From contig NZ_CP082164.1 of the NCBI RefSeq assembly GCF_023101685.1, positions 7,440,001-7,504,000 on the forward strand: a stretch of 64,000 nt of DNA, given 5' to 3'. This DNA comes from Bradyrhizobium sp. 186. Lineage in GTDB: Bacteria > Pseudomonadota > Alphaproteobacteria > Rhizobiales > Xanthobacteraceae. Shown piece after piece: positions 40,653 to 48,070 of this stretch. The notes under the pieces are model-generated. The model was not told where the DNA came from. It made no database searches and saw only the letters and a list, made by a program, of their open reading frames with translations. The position numbers and the translations under genes were made by a program. Numbering within the stretch: position 1 is the stretch's first letter; every line of letters begins with the position of its first letter.

Positions 40653-40930
40653 CGGCTCACCCCGTCATCTCGCGGAGCAACCGCCTCTTGAGGCTGCCTG
40701 CAGCTCACTCGTTTCATGCACATGAGCATCAGGAAGGTACACGGGAGAGACGCCATGATGCGAAATATCTCGGCGCCTGTCAGCCAATTCCAGTTCCAGG
40801 CGACACTCAGGGAAACCGCCGTTGTAAAGACAAGATACAGCGCCATCCGATAGCGAGCGAGATAACTGCCCCAAGTGGTGATCAGTGAGGTCCCGCCCAT
40901 AGGTGTGTCGTTGTCCTGACTTAAGGTCAT
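40649..40930 (-). CDS. 93-residue membrane protein, unknown function
   Basis: Two hydrophobic helices (about 28-48 and 55-72) are present; the second ends CTFLMLMCMKRVSC. It is the first gene of a three-gene coupled set with the 44-residue membrane protein and cytochrome c. The start ATG at 40930 has AAGAGGC upstream. No family was recognised. Confidence 0.62.
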   Translation of the reverse strand: MTLSQDNDTPMGGTSLITTWGSYLARYRMALYLVFTTAVSLSVAWNWNWLTGAEIFRIMASLPCTFLMLMCMKRVSCRQPQEAVAPRDDGVSR

Positions 40931-41058
40931 TGGAACGCCTCTTGCTGCGATGAAAGGAAATGGGGTGCGGGAAGTAGAAGATCAACCGCAACCCCTTTGC
41001 TTCAGATCGCGCCAAACTTCGGCCGGCGACCTTCGTACGGATATAGCGGCCGTGGGTA

Positions 41059-41316
41059 TCAACGACCCTTCGGACCTCCTTGGTAGCGAAACTCCGATCC
41101 GCGGCCGGCGGTCGCAGGCGCCACACGTGGTGCTGTTCGATCGTAGGCAAACGCGGAATACGGATCGGTTTGCGAGACAGCCCTGATCGGCGCGCTCTGC
41201 CTGGCGTCGTTCGGCCAATAGCTTTTGTCGGTAATGGTCGAGCCCGCCTGTGCCGCCGCAGAGATCGCCACGAGCGGCAGCAAGAGGGAGATCGTGAGAA
41301 GGTGTTTGGTCGACAT
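41059..41316 (-). CDS. Small secreted protein under a SigF-type promoter
   Basis: An 85-residue product with a clear signal peptide (LLTISLLLPLVAISAAAQA, cleavage near 24). The mature part (about 60 residues) is rich in Ser, Pro, Arg and Gly and has no cysteine. A GTAACC-N16-CGAA promoter lies 53 bp upstream of the ATG, the same as before the sigma factor gene. It is therefore a likely member of that regulon. No family was recognised. Confidence 0.65.
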   Translation of the reverse strand: MSTKHLLTISLLLPLVAISAAAQAGSTITDKSYWPNDARQSAPIRAVSQTDPYSAFAYDRTAPRVAPATAGRGSEFRYQGGPKGR

Positions 41317-41368
41317 GTTCCGGCTCCATGATTATGGACGCGCCACAATGTGCGTCTCTAACCATGAG

Positions 41369-41394
41369 TTCGGAGCGAAGTCTCAGCCGGTTAC
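41369..41394 (-). promoter_or_regulatory. SigF-type ECF promoter 1
   Basis: On the - strand GTAACC (41394-41389), a 16-bp spacer and CGAA (41372-41369) equal the promoter in front of the sigma gene at 42640-42665. The same consensus is known for Caulobacter SigF. It drives the small secreted protein gene. Confidence 0.75.
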
Positions 41395-41423
41395 AGGCTC
41401 ACGCCGACGTGACATTGCGTCAT

Positions 41424-42068
41424 TCACCAGTGCAATAGCCGCGGCCCCAATGCTGCGCCCGCGAGGGTGCAAAGCACAATCGTTCCGCCGTACCAGACTG
41501 CGATAAACGGGAGCGAATCATCTGTGCAATGTAGGGCATAGGCCAGCGCGCTCACGCCTCCCGCGACAAGGCCAGCGCAGGCACCCGCACGTGCGAGGTT
41601 CGTTGGCGCCGCCCTGCGTACGGCCCAAATTGAAATGGCAAAGGGAACGATTGCAATGATCGGAATAGAGAGAAGGCATTCCAACCATTCATCGCCGACG
41701 ATCATGCTCTCCCAATGCGACTGCGGTACGGATCCAAGGCTGACAGCGGCTAGAACCCCAACGACGAGAAAAGGCACAGCGACAAGCAAGGGGTAGGAGA
41801 CTTTCCGCTCCCCGCCCGGCCGTGCCAGCCTCGTTAGGTAGAGCAGCGCGAGGCCGACTATCCCAATTGCGAAACCGAGCTTTATTGCGAGAAACATCAG
41901 TGCGCGGGCTGTCACAAGGTCGGCGCGGACGCCCAAGCCGATGACGGCGATGCCGAGGGCCACGATCGATCCTGCAGCAATTGCCACGTAAAGTGTGCGA
42001 ACGACCGCTTTGCGATCGACGGGTTCAAGATTCGCACTCAGGAGCGCAACGAGATCATTGGTCTTCAT
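41424..42068 (-). CDS. NrsF-type membrane anti-sigma factor (DUF1109)
   Basis: A 214-residue protein with a short cytosolic N-terminus (MKTNDLVALLSANLEPVDRKAV) and six membrane helices. Cys residues lie in periplasmic or membrane positions (ECLLSI, GACAGL, LHCTDD). NrsF proteins hold SigF inactive and release it on chromate, cadmium or oxidative stress. The start ATG overlaps the sigma gene stop (ATGA at 42065-42068), which indicates coupled synthesis. Confidence 0.85.
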   Translation of the reverse strand: MKTNDLVALLSANLEPVDRKAVVRTLYVAIAAGSIVALGIAVIGLGVRADLVTARALMFLAIKLGFAIGIVGLALLYLTRLARPGGERKVSYPLLVAVPFLVVGVLAAVSLGSVPQSHWESMIVGDEWLECLLSIPIIAIVPFAISIWAVRRAAPTNLARAGACAGLVAGGVSALAYALHCTDDSLPFIAVWYGGTIVLCTLAGAALGPRLLHW

Positions 42069-42622
42069 GTTCGCGTTTCCCCGGCAATAAACGCGGCCAG
42101 TGCCTTGAGCCCGCGGTGAATACTTGTTTTCACTCCGGACTCGGATTGGCCGCATCGTCTCGCAGCTTCGGCGACACTCAGCCCGTCGAGTTTCACCGCT
42201 TCAATCGCGCATTGCATGCCTTCGGGCAGCCGCTGCATGAGCCGCCGGATATCATACGAGCTTTCGGCATCGGCGTTGTCGTCATGTGCCATGATCTCAT
42301 CCGCTCCGCCGATAGGCACCTCGGCGAGCGATGCGCGATTCCGACGCAGAAAATCGATCAATTTGTAACGTGCGATGGCGTACACCCAAGGCGTGAGTGG
42401 CTCCCGCGGATCATAGGTATGCCGCTTGAGGTGGATCGCCAATATGACTTCCTGGACCAAATCTTCGGCCTCCACCGTCCCTCTGCCGAGTGTGAAGAAC
42501 TTGGCTTTGTAATAGGCACGCAGGCGACGGCTCAACCGATCGAGCAGCGAGCGGTGCGATGCCGCATCGCCGTTCAGGCTCGCAATCATGAGGGCCTTGA
42601 GCTCGACTTCGAGTGTCGTCAT
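42065..42622 (-). CDS. ECF sigma factor, SigF type
   Basis: A 185-residue sigma factor. Region 2 (about 20-90) contains DLVQEVILAIHLKRHTYDPREPLTPWVYAIARYKLIDFLRR. Region 4 (about 125-180) contains LPEGMQCAIEAVKLDGLSVAEAARRCGQSESGVKTSIHRGLKAL. Pairing with an NrsF anti-sigma places it with Caulobacter SigF and possibly Bradyrhizobium EcfF. It is autoregulated, judging from the matching promoter 18-43 bp upstream. The predicted regulon in this window includes the small secreted protein. Confidence 0.9.
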   Translation of the reverse strand: MTTLEVELKALMIASLNGDAASHRSLLDRLSRRLRAYYKAKFFTLGRGTVEAEDLVQEVILAIHLKRHTYDPREPLTPWVYAIARYKLIDFLRRNRASLAEVPIGGADEIMAHDDNADAESSYDIRRLMQRLPEGMQCAIEAVKLDGLSVAEAARRCGQSESGVKTSIHRGLKALAAFIAGETRT

Positions 42623-42639
42623 GCCTGCTATCTCGTTAG

Positions 42640-42665
42640 TTCGCTAGTCTGGCGGATTTGGTTAC
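42640..42665 (-). promoter_or_regulatory. SigF-type ECF promoter 2 (autoregulation)
   Basis: On the - strand GTAACC (42665-42660), a 16-bp spacer and CGAA (42643-42640). IS1634-family copy 2 begins only 18 bp upstream (42684), so the promoter survived, but anything further upstream was separated from it. Confidence 0.8.
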
Positions 42666-42683
42666 AGATCTCTGCCGACTAGT

Positions 42684-44619
42684 CCGAACTTCCCCTTGAG
42701 TAGCGACGTAAGCATTTGAGCTGGCGTGTAATTCCAGCGGGCGTGACGGCGCGTCTGCCTACATTATGGGGCGATAGGAATGCCGAGCCGATTGAAGACG
42801 TCTTGTTGTAGTGGGGTTGGACTTGTGAGCATAGCGGCCGGGGCGTCCTGACCGATGCGAACGATGTTGCGTGTGAGCGTGGCGAGATCCTGCAACAGCG
42901 TTCGAAAGCTGTGCACGGGCCGGCCATCGTGGGTGTGCTTGCGATTAGCCTTGGTTCTGGCCGCGGCCGAGACTCTGGCCTTGGCGACGGGCGAGACGCG
43001 CGCGGCGTCGGCGGCCTCGCGGTCGTGATCGTCGAACAGGATCGGGGCCAGCGCGCGGCGCATGTGCCAGACGATGTAATAAGCGAGCATGCAGAGGAAG
43101 ACGTGGGCGCGCACGCGGCCAGCGAGGCGATGGTGGATCGGGCGCACCTCCAGTTCGACGGTCTTGATGGTGCGGAAGGCGCGTTCGACCTGGGCCAGGC
43201 TCTTGTAGGCACGCACCGTGGCGGCGGTGTCGAGGTTCTCGGCCGGCACGTTGGTCCGTAGCACATAGAAGCCGTCGAGCGACGCTTCGTTGGCGATGGC
43301 ATCCTCGATCCGACTGAAGTCGAACGAAGTGTCGGTGATGGCGAGGTGGAAGTGCTTGGCCATCTTACGCTTGCCCAGCACGGCGCCGACCTTCAGACCG
43401 ATCTCATCCTCGCCGCGCAAGGGGTTGCGCTGACGCTGCACGGCGGCCTTGACGCGGGCGAGATCCTTCTCGGTCGCCGCCAGCAACTCGCCGCGCTTGC
43501 GCCGACGCTCGTCGGCCAGATCCGGGTTGCGGCACACGATCAGGCGCTCGCCGGGGAAGTCGGGGGACGTGATCTCGGCCATATCGCGATCGTCGAACAG
43601 CGACAATTGCAGCGGGCCGCCGTCCTCGGCGAGCTTGCGGATCGCCGGCGCCCGCAGAGCGGTGATCCAATCGAGCCCGGCCGGCATCAGATCGGCTTCG
43701 ATACGGGCGCTGGTGATCATGCCGCGATCGCCGACCAGTACCACACGCGACAGCTTGAAGCGGGCCTTCAGTTTGTCGACTTGCGCGGCCAGCGTGCTCG
43801 GGTCGGCGGTGTTACCTTCGAACACCTCCACCGCCACCGGGCAGCCGTCGGCGGCGCACAGCAAGCCGAACACGATCTGCAGCTTGTCGGAACGACCGTC
43901 GCGGCTGTAACCATGCCGCGCCAATTCGCAATGTCGCCCCTCCAGATAGCTGGAGGTGAGATCGTAGAGCACCAGCGAGCCGTCATGCAGATGGCGCTTG
44001 GCGAGCGTCGCCTCGATCCCCGGTTGGGCCGTGCCGAGCAGGTCGAGCGCTTCGTAAAGCTCGTCCTCGTCGACGGCGCTGAGATCGAGCAGTTCGCCCA
44101 GCGAATGCGCCGCCGTCGCCTCGCTGAGCTGGCGCGCCGTGGCCAGCTTGGCGGCCGGTTCGATCACCCGTGCCACGATCAAGGCCAAAGCCAGCCTGGC
44201 CAACCGTCTGGGCTTGTCCGGGACAAGGCGATGCAGTCCGAGCTGGCGCGCCATGCCGAGCACCGCGGCCACGTGGCCGTGCGGCAGCGAGCGCTCGATC
44301 CGCAGTTGCTCGGCCGGCGAGACCAGCTCCTCGCCTTTCAGGACGCGGCGCAGCGCATCGATCTTCTCATCCGGCCAATGCGACAGGTTGGCCAGCGTGC
44401 GCGACTTGATCTTGTCGCCCTCGCGATAGCTCTCGCGCAACAGGATCGCGGGCGGTGAGTTGCGGTTGGGAATGCGGGCGACGAACATGCCGGAATCGAA
44501 TCACGGAAACCTGCCATTCGCAAGCCAAAAATCATCATTTACATGCCTACAAAATCAGCCCGATCCAAACTTCTCAAATCCTCTCAACGCTCTAACAAAA
44601 ATCCCGAGGGGAAGTTCGG
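42684..44619 (-). mobile_element. IS1634-family insertion sequence, copy 2
   Basis: 1936 bp, the same length, orientation and ends as copy 1, flanked by ACTAGT duplicates (42678-42683 and 44620-44625). The duplicate spans the left boundary of the IS630-family element: its last GT is the first two bases of that element. Copy 2 therefore arrived after the IS630-family element. Confidence 0.93.
42764..44488 (-). CDS. IS1634-family transposase, copy 2
   Basis: It encodes the same 574-residue DDE transposase as 15815-17539, with no difference seen in the protein. Both copies being intact and alike implies a recent transposition or gene conversion. Confidence 0.95.
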   Translation of the reverse strand: MFVARIPNRNSPPAILLRESYREGDKIKSRTLANLSHWPDEKIDALRRVLKGEELVSPAEQLRIERSLPHGHVAAVLGMARQLGLHRLVPDKPRRLARLALALIVARVIEPAAKLATARQLSEATAAHSLGELLDLSAVDEDELYEALDLLGTAQPGIEATLAKRHLHDGSLVLYDLTSSYLEGRHCELARHGYSRDGRSDKLQIVFGLLCAADGCPVAVEVFEGNTADPSTLAAQVDKLKARFKLSRVVLVGDRGMITSARIEADLMPAGLDWITALRAPAIRKLAEDGGPLQLSLFDDRDMAEITSPDFPGERLIVCRNPDLADERRRKRGELLAATEKDLARVKAAVQRQRNPLRGEDEIGLKVGAVLGKRKMAKHFHLAITDTSFDFSRIEDAIANEASLDGFYVLRTNVPAENLDTAATVRAYKSLAQVERAFRTIKTVELEVRPIHHRLAGRVRAHVFLCMLAYYIVWHMRRALAPILFDDHDREAADAARVSPVAKARVSAAARTKANRKHTHDGRPVHSFRTLLQDLATLTRNIVRIGQDAPAAMLTSPTPLQQDVFNRLGIPIAP

Positions 44620-44631
44620 ACTAGTGGTTCA

Positions 44632-44913
44632 TCACAGTGATTTTGACGTTTTGATACCGAGCCATTCGAGGATCGGCAAGCTTTCCGGCGGCACGAGGAT
44701 TTCGATGCTTCTGGGGACGCCAGGTTGACGGCGAATGAAACCGTTTCGTTCGAGGGTGACGATCATCTGGTGGACCGAAGGCGGGCTGACGCGGAAATGG
44801 CGCTGCATGTCGGTTTCGGCGGGTGGGCGTCCGAACATGTGCGCGTAGGTGTAGATAAAGGCCAGGTAGTGTCCCTGCTTCTCCGTGAAGTGCGTGCCTG
44901 ATTTTTGACTCAT
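44632..44913 (-). CDS. LexA-like winged-helix protein carried by the IS630-family element
   Basis: A 93-residue product from ATG 44913 (TTG 44940 would add 9 residues). FTEKQGHYLAFIYTYAHMFGRPPAETDMQRHFRVSPPSVHQMIVTLERNGFIRRQPGVPRSIEILV is a LexA DNA-binding-type winged helix without the autoproteolysis domain. It is encoded wholly inside the IS and divergently from the transposase, so it may repress transposition. The short shared region could hold its operator. Confidence 0.78.
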   Translation of the reverse strand: MSQKSGTHFTEKQGHYLAFIYTYAHMFGRPPAETDMQRHFRVSPPSVHQMIVTLERNGFIRRQPGVPRSIEILVPPESLPILEWLGIKTSKSL

Positions 44914-44951
44914 CGCTGGATTCGTCCCGGCCTCCGACAAGGAGGCGAAGC

Positions 44952-46082
44952 ATGAATGTACGTTATCGGGTCGAATTGAGCCAAATCGAGCGGGACGAAC
45001 TGACGGCGATGCTGGGCGGCGGGAAGCATGCTGCCCGCAAGCTCAAGCGGGCGCAGATTTTGCTGGCGGCCGATGCCGGCAGTTGCGACGCGGAGATTGC
45101 CCGGTCTGTCCGGGTCAGCCTGTCCAGCATCGGCCGGACCAAGCGCCGCTTCGTGGAAGGCAATCTGGAGCGGGCCTTGAGCGAGGAACCGCGTCCGGGC
45201 GCAGAGCGCAAATTGACCGGCAAGGAGGAGGCCCTGCTGGTGGCGACGGCGTGCGCCAAGCCGCCCGCCGGCCGCAAACGTTGGACGCTGACGCTGCTGG
45301 CGGACACGATGGTCAAGCTCACCGATCATGACAGCCTGTCGGGCGAGACCGTGCGTCGCCGGCTGGCCGAGAACGACCTCAAGCCATGGCGCAGGGACAT
45401 GTGGTGCATCCCCTATGTCGACGGCGAATACGTCGCCCGCATGGAGGACGTGCTCGACCTCTACGCCGAGGCGCCGGATCCCGTCCGGCCGCTGGTCTGC
45501 TTCGACGAGACCCCCGTCCAGCTCATCGGCGAGGTCCGTCAGCCGATTCCAGCCGAGCCGGGACAGCGCGAGCGTTACGATTACGAGTACCGCCGCAACG
45601 GCACCGTCAATCTCTTCGTTACCTTCGACCCGCATCGTGGCTGGCGCAACGTCAAGGTCACCGAGCACCGCGCCGCCGTGGACTACGCCTACTGCATGCG
45701 CGAACTCGTCGACGTCCATTATCCCGACGCCGACTGCATCCGCCTCGTGCAGGACAATCTGTCGATCCATACCGCCGGCGCGTTGTATCAAGCATTTGCG
45801 CCTGCTGAGGCCCGTCGCATCCTGCGCCGCCTCGAATTCCACTTCACCCCGAAACACGCCAGTTGGCTCAATATGGTCGAGTGCGAGATCAGCGTGCTCC
45901 AGCGCCAGTGCCTCGGCCGCCGCATCGACGACCCCAAAAGGCTCCGAAACGAGATCGCAGCATGGCAAAAGCGGCGGAATAAAACCCGAGCCCGCATCAA
46001 ATGGATGTTCACAACCGACAAGGCCCGCGCCAAACTCGGCCGCGCCTATCCAGCCACCGCCAAAGAGTCAAAATCACTGTGA
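44952..46082 (+). CDS. IS630-family transposase
   Basis: A 376-residue protein. The N-terminal helix-turn-helix (about 40-75: DAEIARSVRVSLSSIGRTKRRF) is followed by a DDE core: CFDETPVQL, RLVQDNLSIHT and LNMVECEISVLQRQCL. ATG 44952 has AAGGAGG 6 nt upstream. The C-terminus WMFTTDKARAKLGRAYP is family-typical. Intact and probably active. Confidence 0.95.
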   Translation: MNVRYRVELSQIERDELTAMLGGGKHAARKLKRAQILLAADAGSCDAEIARSVRVSLSSIGRTKRRFVEGNLERALSEEPRPGAERKLTGKEEALLVATACAKPPAGRKRWTLTLLADTMVKLTDHDSLSGETVRRRLAENDLKPWRRDMWCIPYVDGEYVARMEDVLDLYAEAPDPVRPLVCFDETPVQLIGEVRQPIPAEPGQRERYDYEYRRNGTVNLFVTFDPHRGWRNVKVTEHRAAVDYAYCMRELVDVHYPDADCIRLVQDNLSIHTAGALYQAFAPAEARRILRRLEFHFTPKHASWLNMVECEISVLQRQCLGRRIDDPKRLRNEIAAWQKRRNKTRARIKWMFTTDKARAKLGRAYPATAKESKSL

Positions 46083-46090
46083 TGAGCCAC

Positions 46091-46671
46091 TAGCCGAAAA
46101 ACTTTGAGGCTGCGAGGTTTCGTTCGCTTCGCTTTTTTGATTGAGGAGCTTATTCTCTCCACAGGCGCTTTGCGAGCGAACCTCAAACCGGGATGAAGGC
46201 GCATCAAAGGCAGCCCTGATCGGCACTCACCGGGTAAACTCTCGACCGGAATGTCCGAAATGGGTCAGAAGGCGAAATACCGGAGCTGCCCGCATATAAC
46301 TGCTTCACCACAAAAAGCGGACATCGCGCATTCAGGAGAGCACACCCCCTGGTCTTTTGCCGACCGGTGCCACGATCGCATCTTGCTGGTGTTTTGCCCG
46401 ACGCGTCAACGTGATCGCGGCAGGGAATGCCCTCGCGGCGCGTCTCGAAAACTCCTTGTCGATCAAGGGGTGTTCTACTGTGCATGGGGTTGTTTTTCGA
46501 TTTTTTGTTTTGGTCGTCGTGACCGGGCGAAGGCGAAGAAGCGGCTCGCCTCCTGCTTCCATCCGATCCTCGCGCATACACAGCATGCAAGCTTGCGCCT
46601 GTGGCAAACCGCCTGGTCGTAGTACATGCCTGTAGGCCCTGTACACACGCCGCCGGAGAAAAGCGCAGGCA
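46091..46671. other. Non-coding stretch with family D repeat copy 2
   Basis: There are 581 bp without a credible gene. Positions 46315-46450 (from AAAGCGGACATCGCGCATTC through GTGTTTTGCCCGACGCGTCA) repeat 39500-39636. Near 46485 a T-rich run (GTTTTTCGATTTTTTGTTTTGG) contrasts with the surrounding GC content. The last 50 bp contain the exporter promoter region, with a loose GTAC-centred dyad at about 46620-46645. Confidence 0.55.
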
Positions 46672-48060
46672 ATGACAATCACGTTACCTGCCGCTGCGCG
46701 CGAGCCCGATCACGCCGTTGCCGATGGCCTGCCCGCCGAGCGCCGCCGTTGGGCGATCGCCGCGATCTTCACCGCGCTGGCGATGGCCTCGCTCGACACC
46801 GCGATCGCCAACATCGCGCTGCCTGCGATTGCCGCCGATCTGCATGTCAGCCCGGAGCAGTCGGTCTGGGTGGTCAATGTCTACCAGATCGCACTGGTCG
46901 CGACGCTGCTGCCGCTTGGCGCGCTCGGCGAGATCGTCGGCCACCAGCGCATCTATCTCGGCGGGCTCATCCTGTTCACCGTCGCCTCGCTGCTCTGCGC
47001 GGTCGCGTGGTCGCTGGAGAGCCTGCTCGTCGCGCGGACGCTGCAGGGCCTCGGCGCAAGCGGCATCATGAGCGTCAACACCGCGCTGGTGCGCTTCGTC
47101 TATCCCGGCCGGATGCAGGGGCGCGGCTTCGGCCACAACGCGCTCGTGGTCGCGACCGCCTTCACCTTCGGGCCGTCGATCGCTTCCGCCATCCTCGCAT
47201 TCGGACCGTGGCCGTGGCTGTTTGCCGTCAACATCCCGTTCGGCCTGGTCGCGATCGGCATCGGCTTTGTCATGCTGCCGAAGACGCCGCGGGCGGATCA
47301 CGGTTTTGACTTTCTCGGCGCCCTCCTCGCCTCCGCCTGCCTCGGCCTGTTCATCACAGGCATCGGCAGCGCGGCGCATAATCTGTCGCCGACTGTCGTG
47401 GCCATCGAACTGGTCACGGCCCTCGTGCTCGGCTTCGTCCTGATGCGCCGTCACGCCGACCATCCCGCGCCGATGCTGCCGATCGACCTGTTCAGCCGGC
47501 CGATGTTCGCGCTGTCCGCGGCGACCGCGGTGTGCTCCTTCGCCGTGCAAGGCCTCGCCTTCGTATCGCTGCCCTTCTATTTCGAGGACGTGCTCGGACG
47601 CTCTCAGGTCGAGACCGGCTTCTTCATGACGCCGTGGCCGCTGGTGGTCGGCATCATGGCGCCGATCGCCGGCCGCCTGTCCGACCGCCATGCGGTCGGC
47701 CTTTTGGGCGGCATCGGGCTCGTGCTGCTCGGCCTCGGCATGGCGCTGTTGGCCTTGCTTCCGAGCAACCCCAGCATTCCCGACATCATCTGGCGGATGG
47801 CGATCTGCGGCATGGGCTTCGGCTTCTTCCAGGCGCCGAACATGAAGGCGGTGATGTCAAGCGCGCCGCCGCACCGCAGCGGCAGCGCCTCGGGCATCGT
47901 TGCGACCGCGCGTCTGACGGGACAGACAACCGGCGCAGCACTCGCGGCGCTCTGCTTTGCTCTTGCGGGCCACAGCGGTGCAACACTCGCGCTGGCGCTC
48001 GGCGCGGGCTTTGCCGCGCTCGGCAGTGTCATGAGCTTCCTGCGGCTGGCGGTGAAGTAG
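46672..48060 (+). CDS. MFS transporter, DHA2 (14-helix) type
   Basis: A 462-residue multidrug exporter. Helix 1 and its loop (ALAMASLDTAIANIALPAIAADLHVSPEQSVWVVNVYQIALVATLLPLGAL) are typical of the DHA2 family, as is LGEIVGHQRIYLGG after helix 2. Most members have 14 helices, and the length fits. ATG 46672 has GCGCAGGC upstream, a weak site. It converges with the radical-SAM gene (10 bp apart). Substrate unknown. Confidence 0.88.
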   Translation: MTITLPAAAREPDHAVADGLPAERRRWAIAAIFTALAMASLDTAIANIALPAIAADLHVSPEQSVWVVNVYQIALVATLLPLGALGEIVGHQRIYLGGLILFTVASLLCAVAWSLESLLVARTLQGLGASGIMSVNTALVRFVYPGRMQGRGFGHNALVVATAFTFGPSIASAILAFGPWPWLFAVNIPFGLVAIGIGFVMLPKTPRADHGFDFLGALLASACLGLFITGIGSAAHNLSPTVVAIELVTALVLGFVLMRRHADHPAPMLPIDLFSRPMFALSAATAVCSFAVQGLAFVSLPFYFEDVLGRSQVETGFFMTPWPLVVGIMAPIAGRLSDRHAVGLLGGIGLVLLGLGMALLALLPSNPSIPDIIWRMAICGMGFGFFQAPNMKAVMSSAPPHRSGSASGIVATARLTGQTTGAALAALCFALAGHSGATLALALGAGFAALGSVMSFLRLAVK

Positions 48061-48070
48061 GCCCGTCAGG

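Larger units (their letters stand above)
44624..46090 (+). mobile_element. IS630-family insertion sequence with a divergent accessory gene
   Basis: A 1467-bp element. The inverted ends GTGGTTCATCACAGTGATTT and GTGGCTCATCACAGTGATTT differ at one base. The flanking TA (44622-44623 and 46091-46092) is the IS630 target duplicate. It carries two genes: a small LexA-like regulator on the - strand and the transposase on the + strand, sharing a 38-bp intergenic space. Confidence 0.92.

Noticed and set aside
43346..44458. 370-codon frame opposite the IS1634-family transposase, also present at 16397-17509
   Set aside because: Antisense shadow; it exists in both copies only because the element is duplicated.
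15735..44619. Composite transposon bounded by the two IS1634-family copies
   Set aside because: The outer flanks carry different target duplicates, and each copy has its own pair, so they inserted separately.
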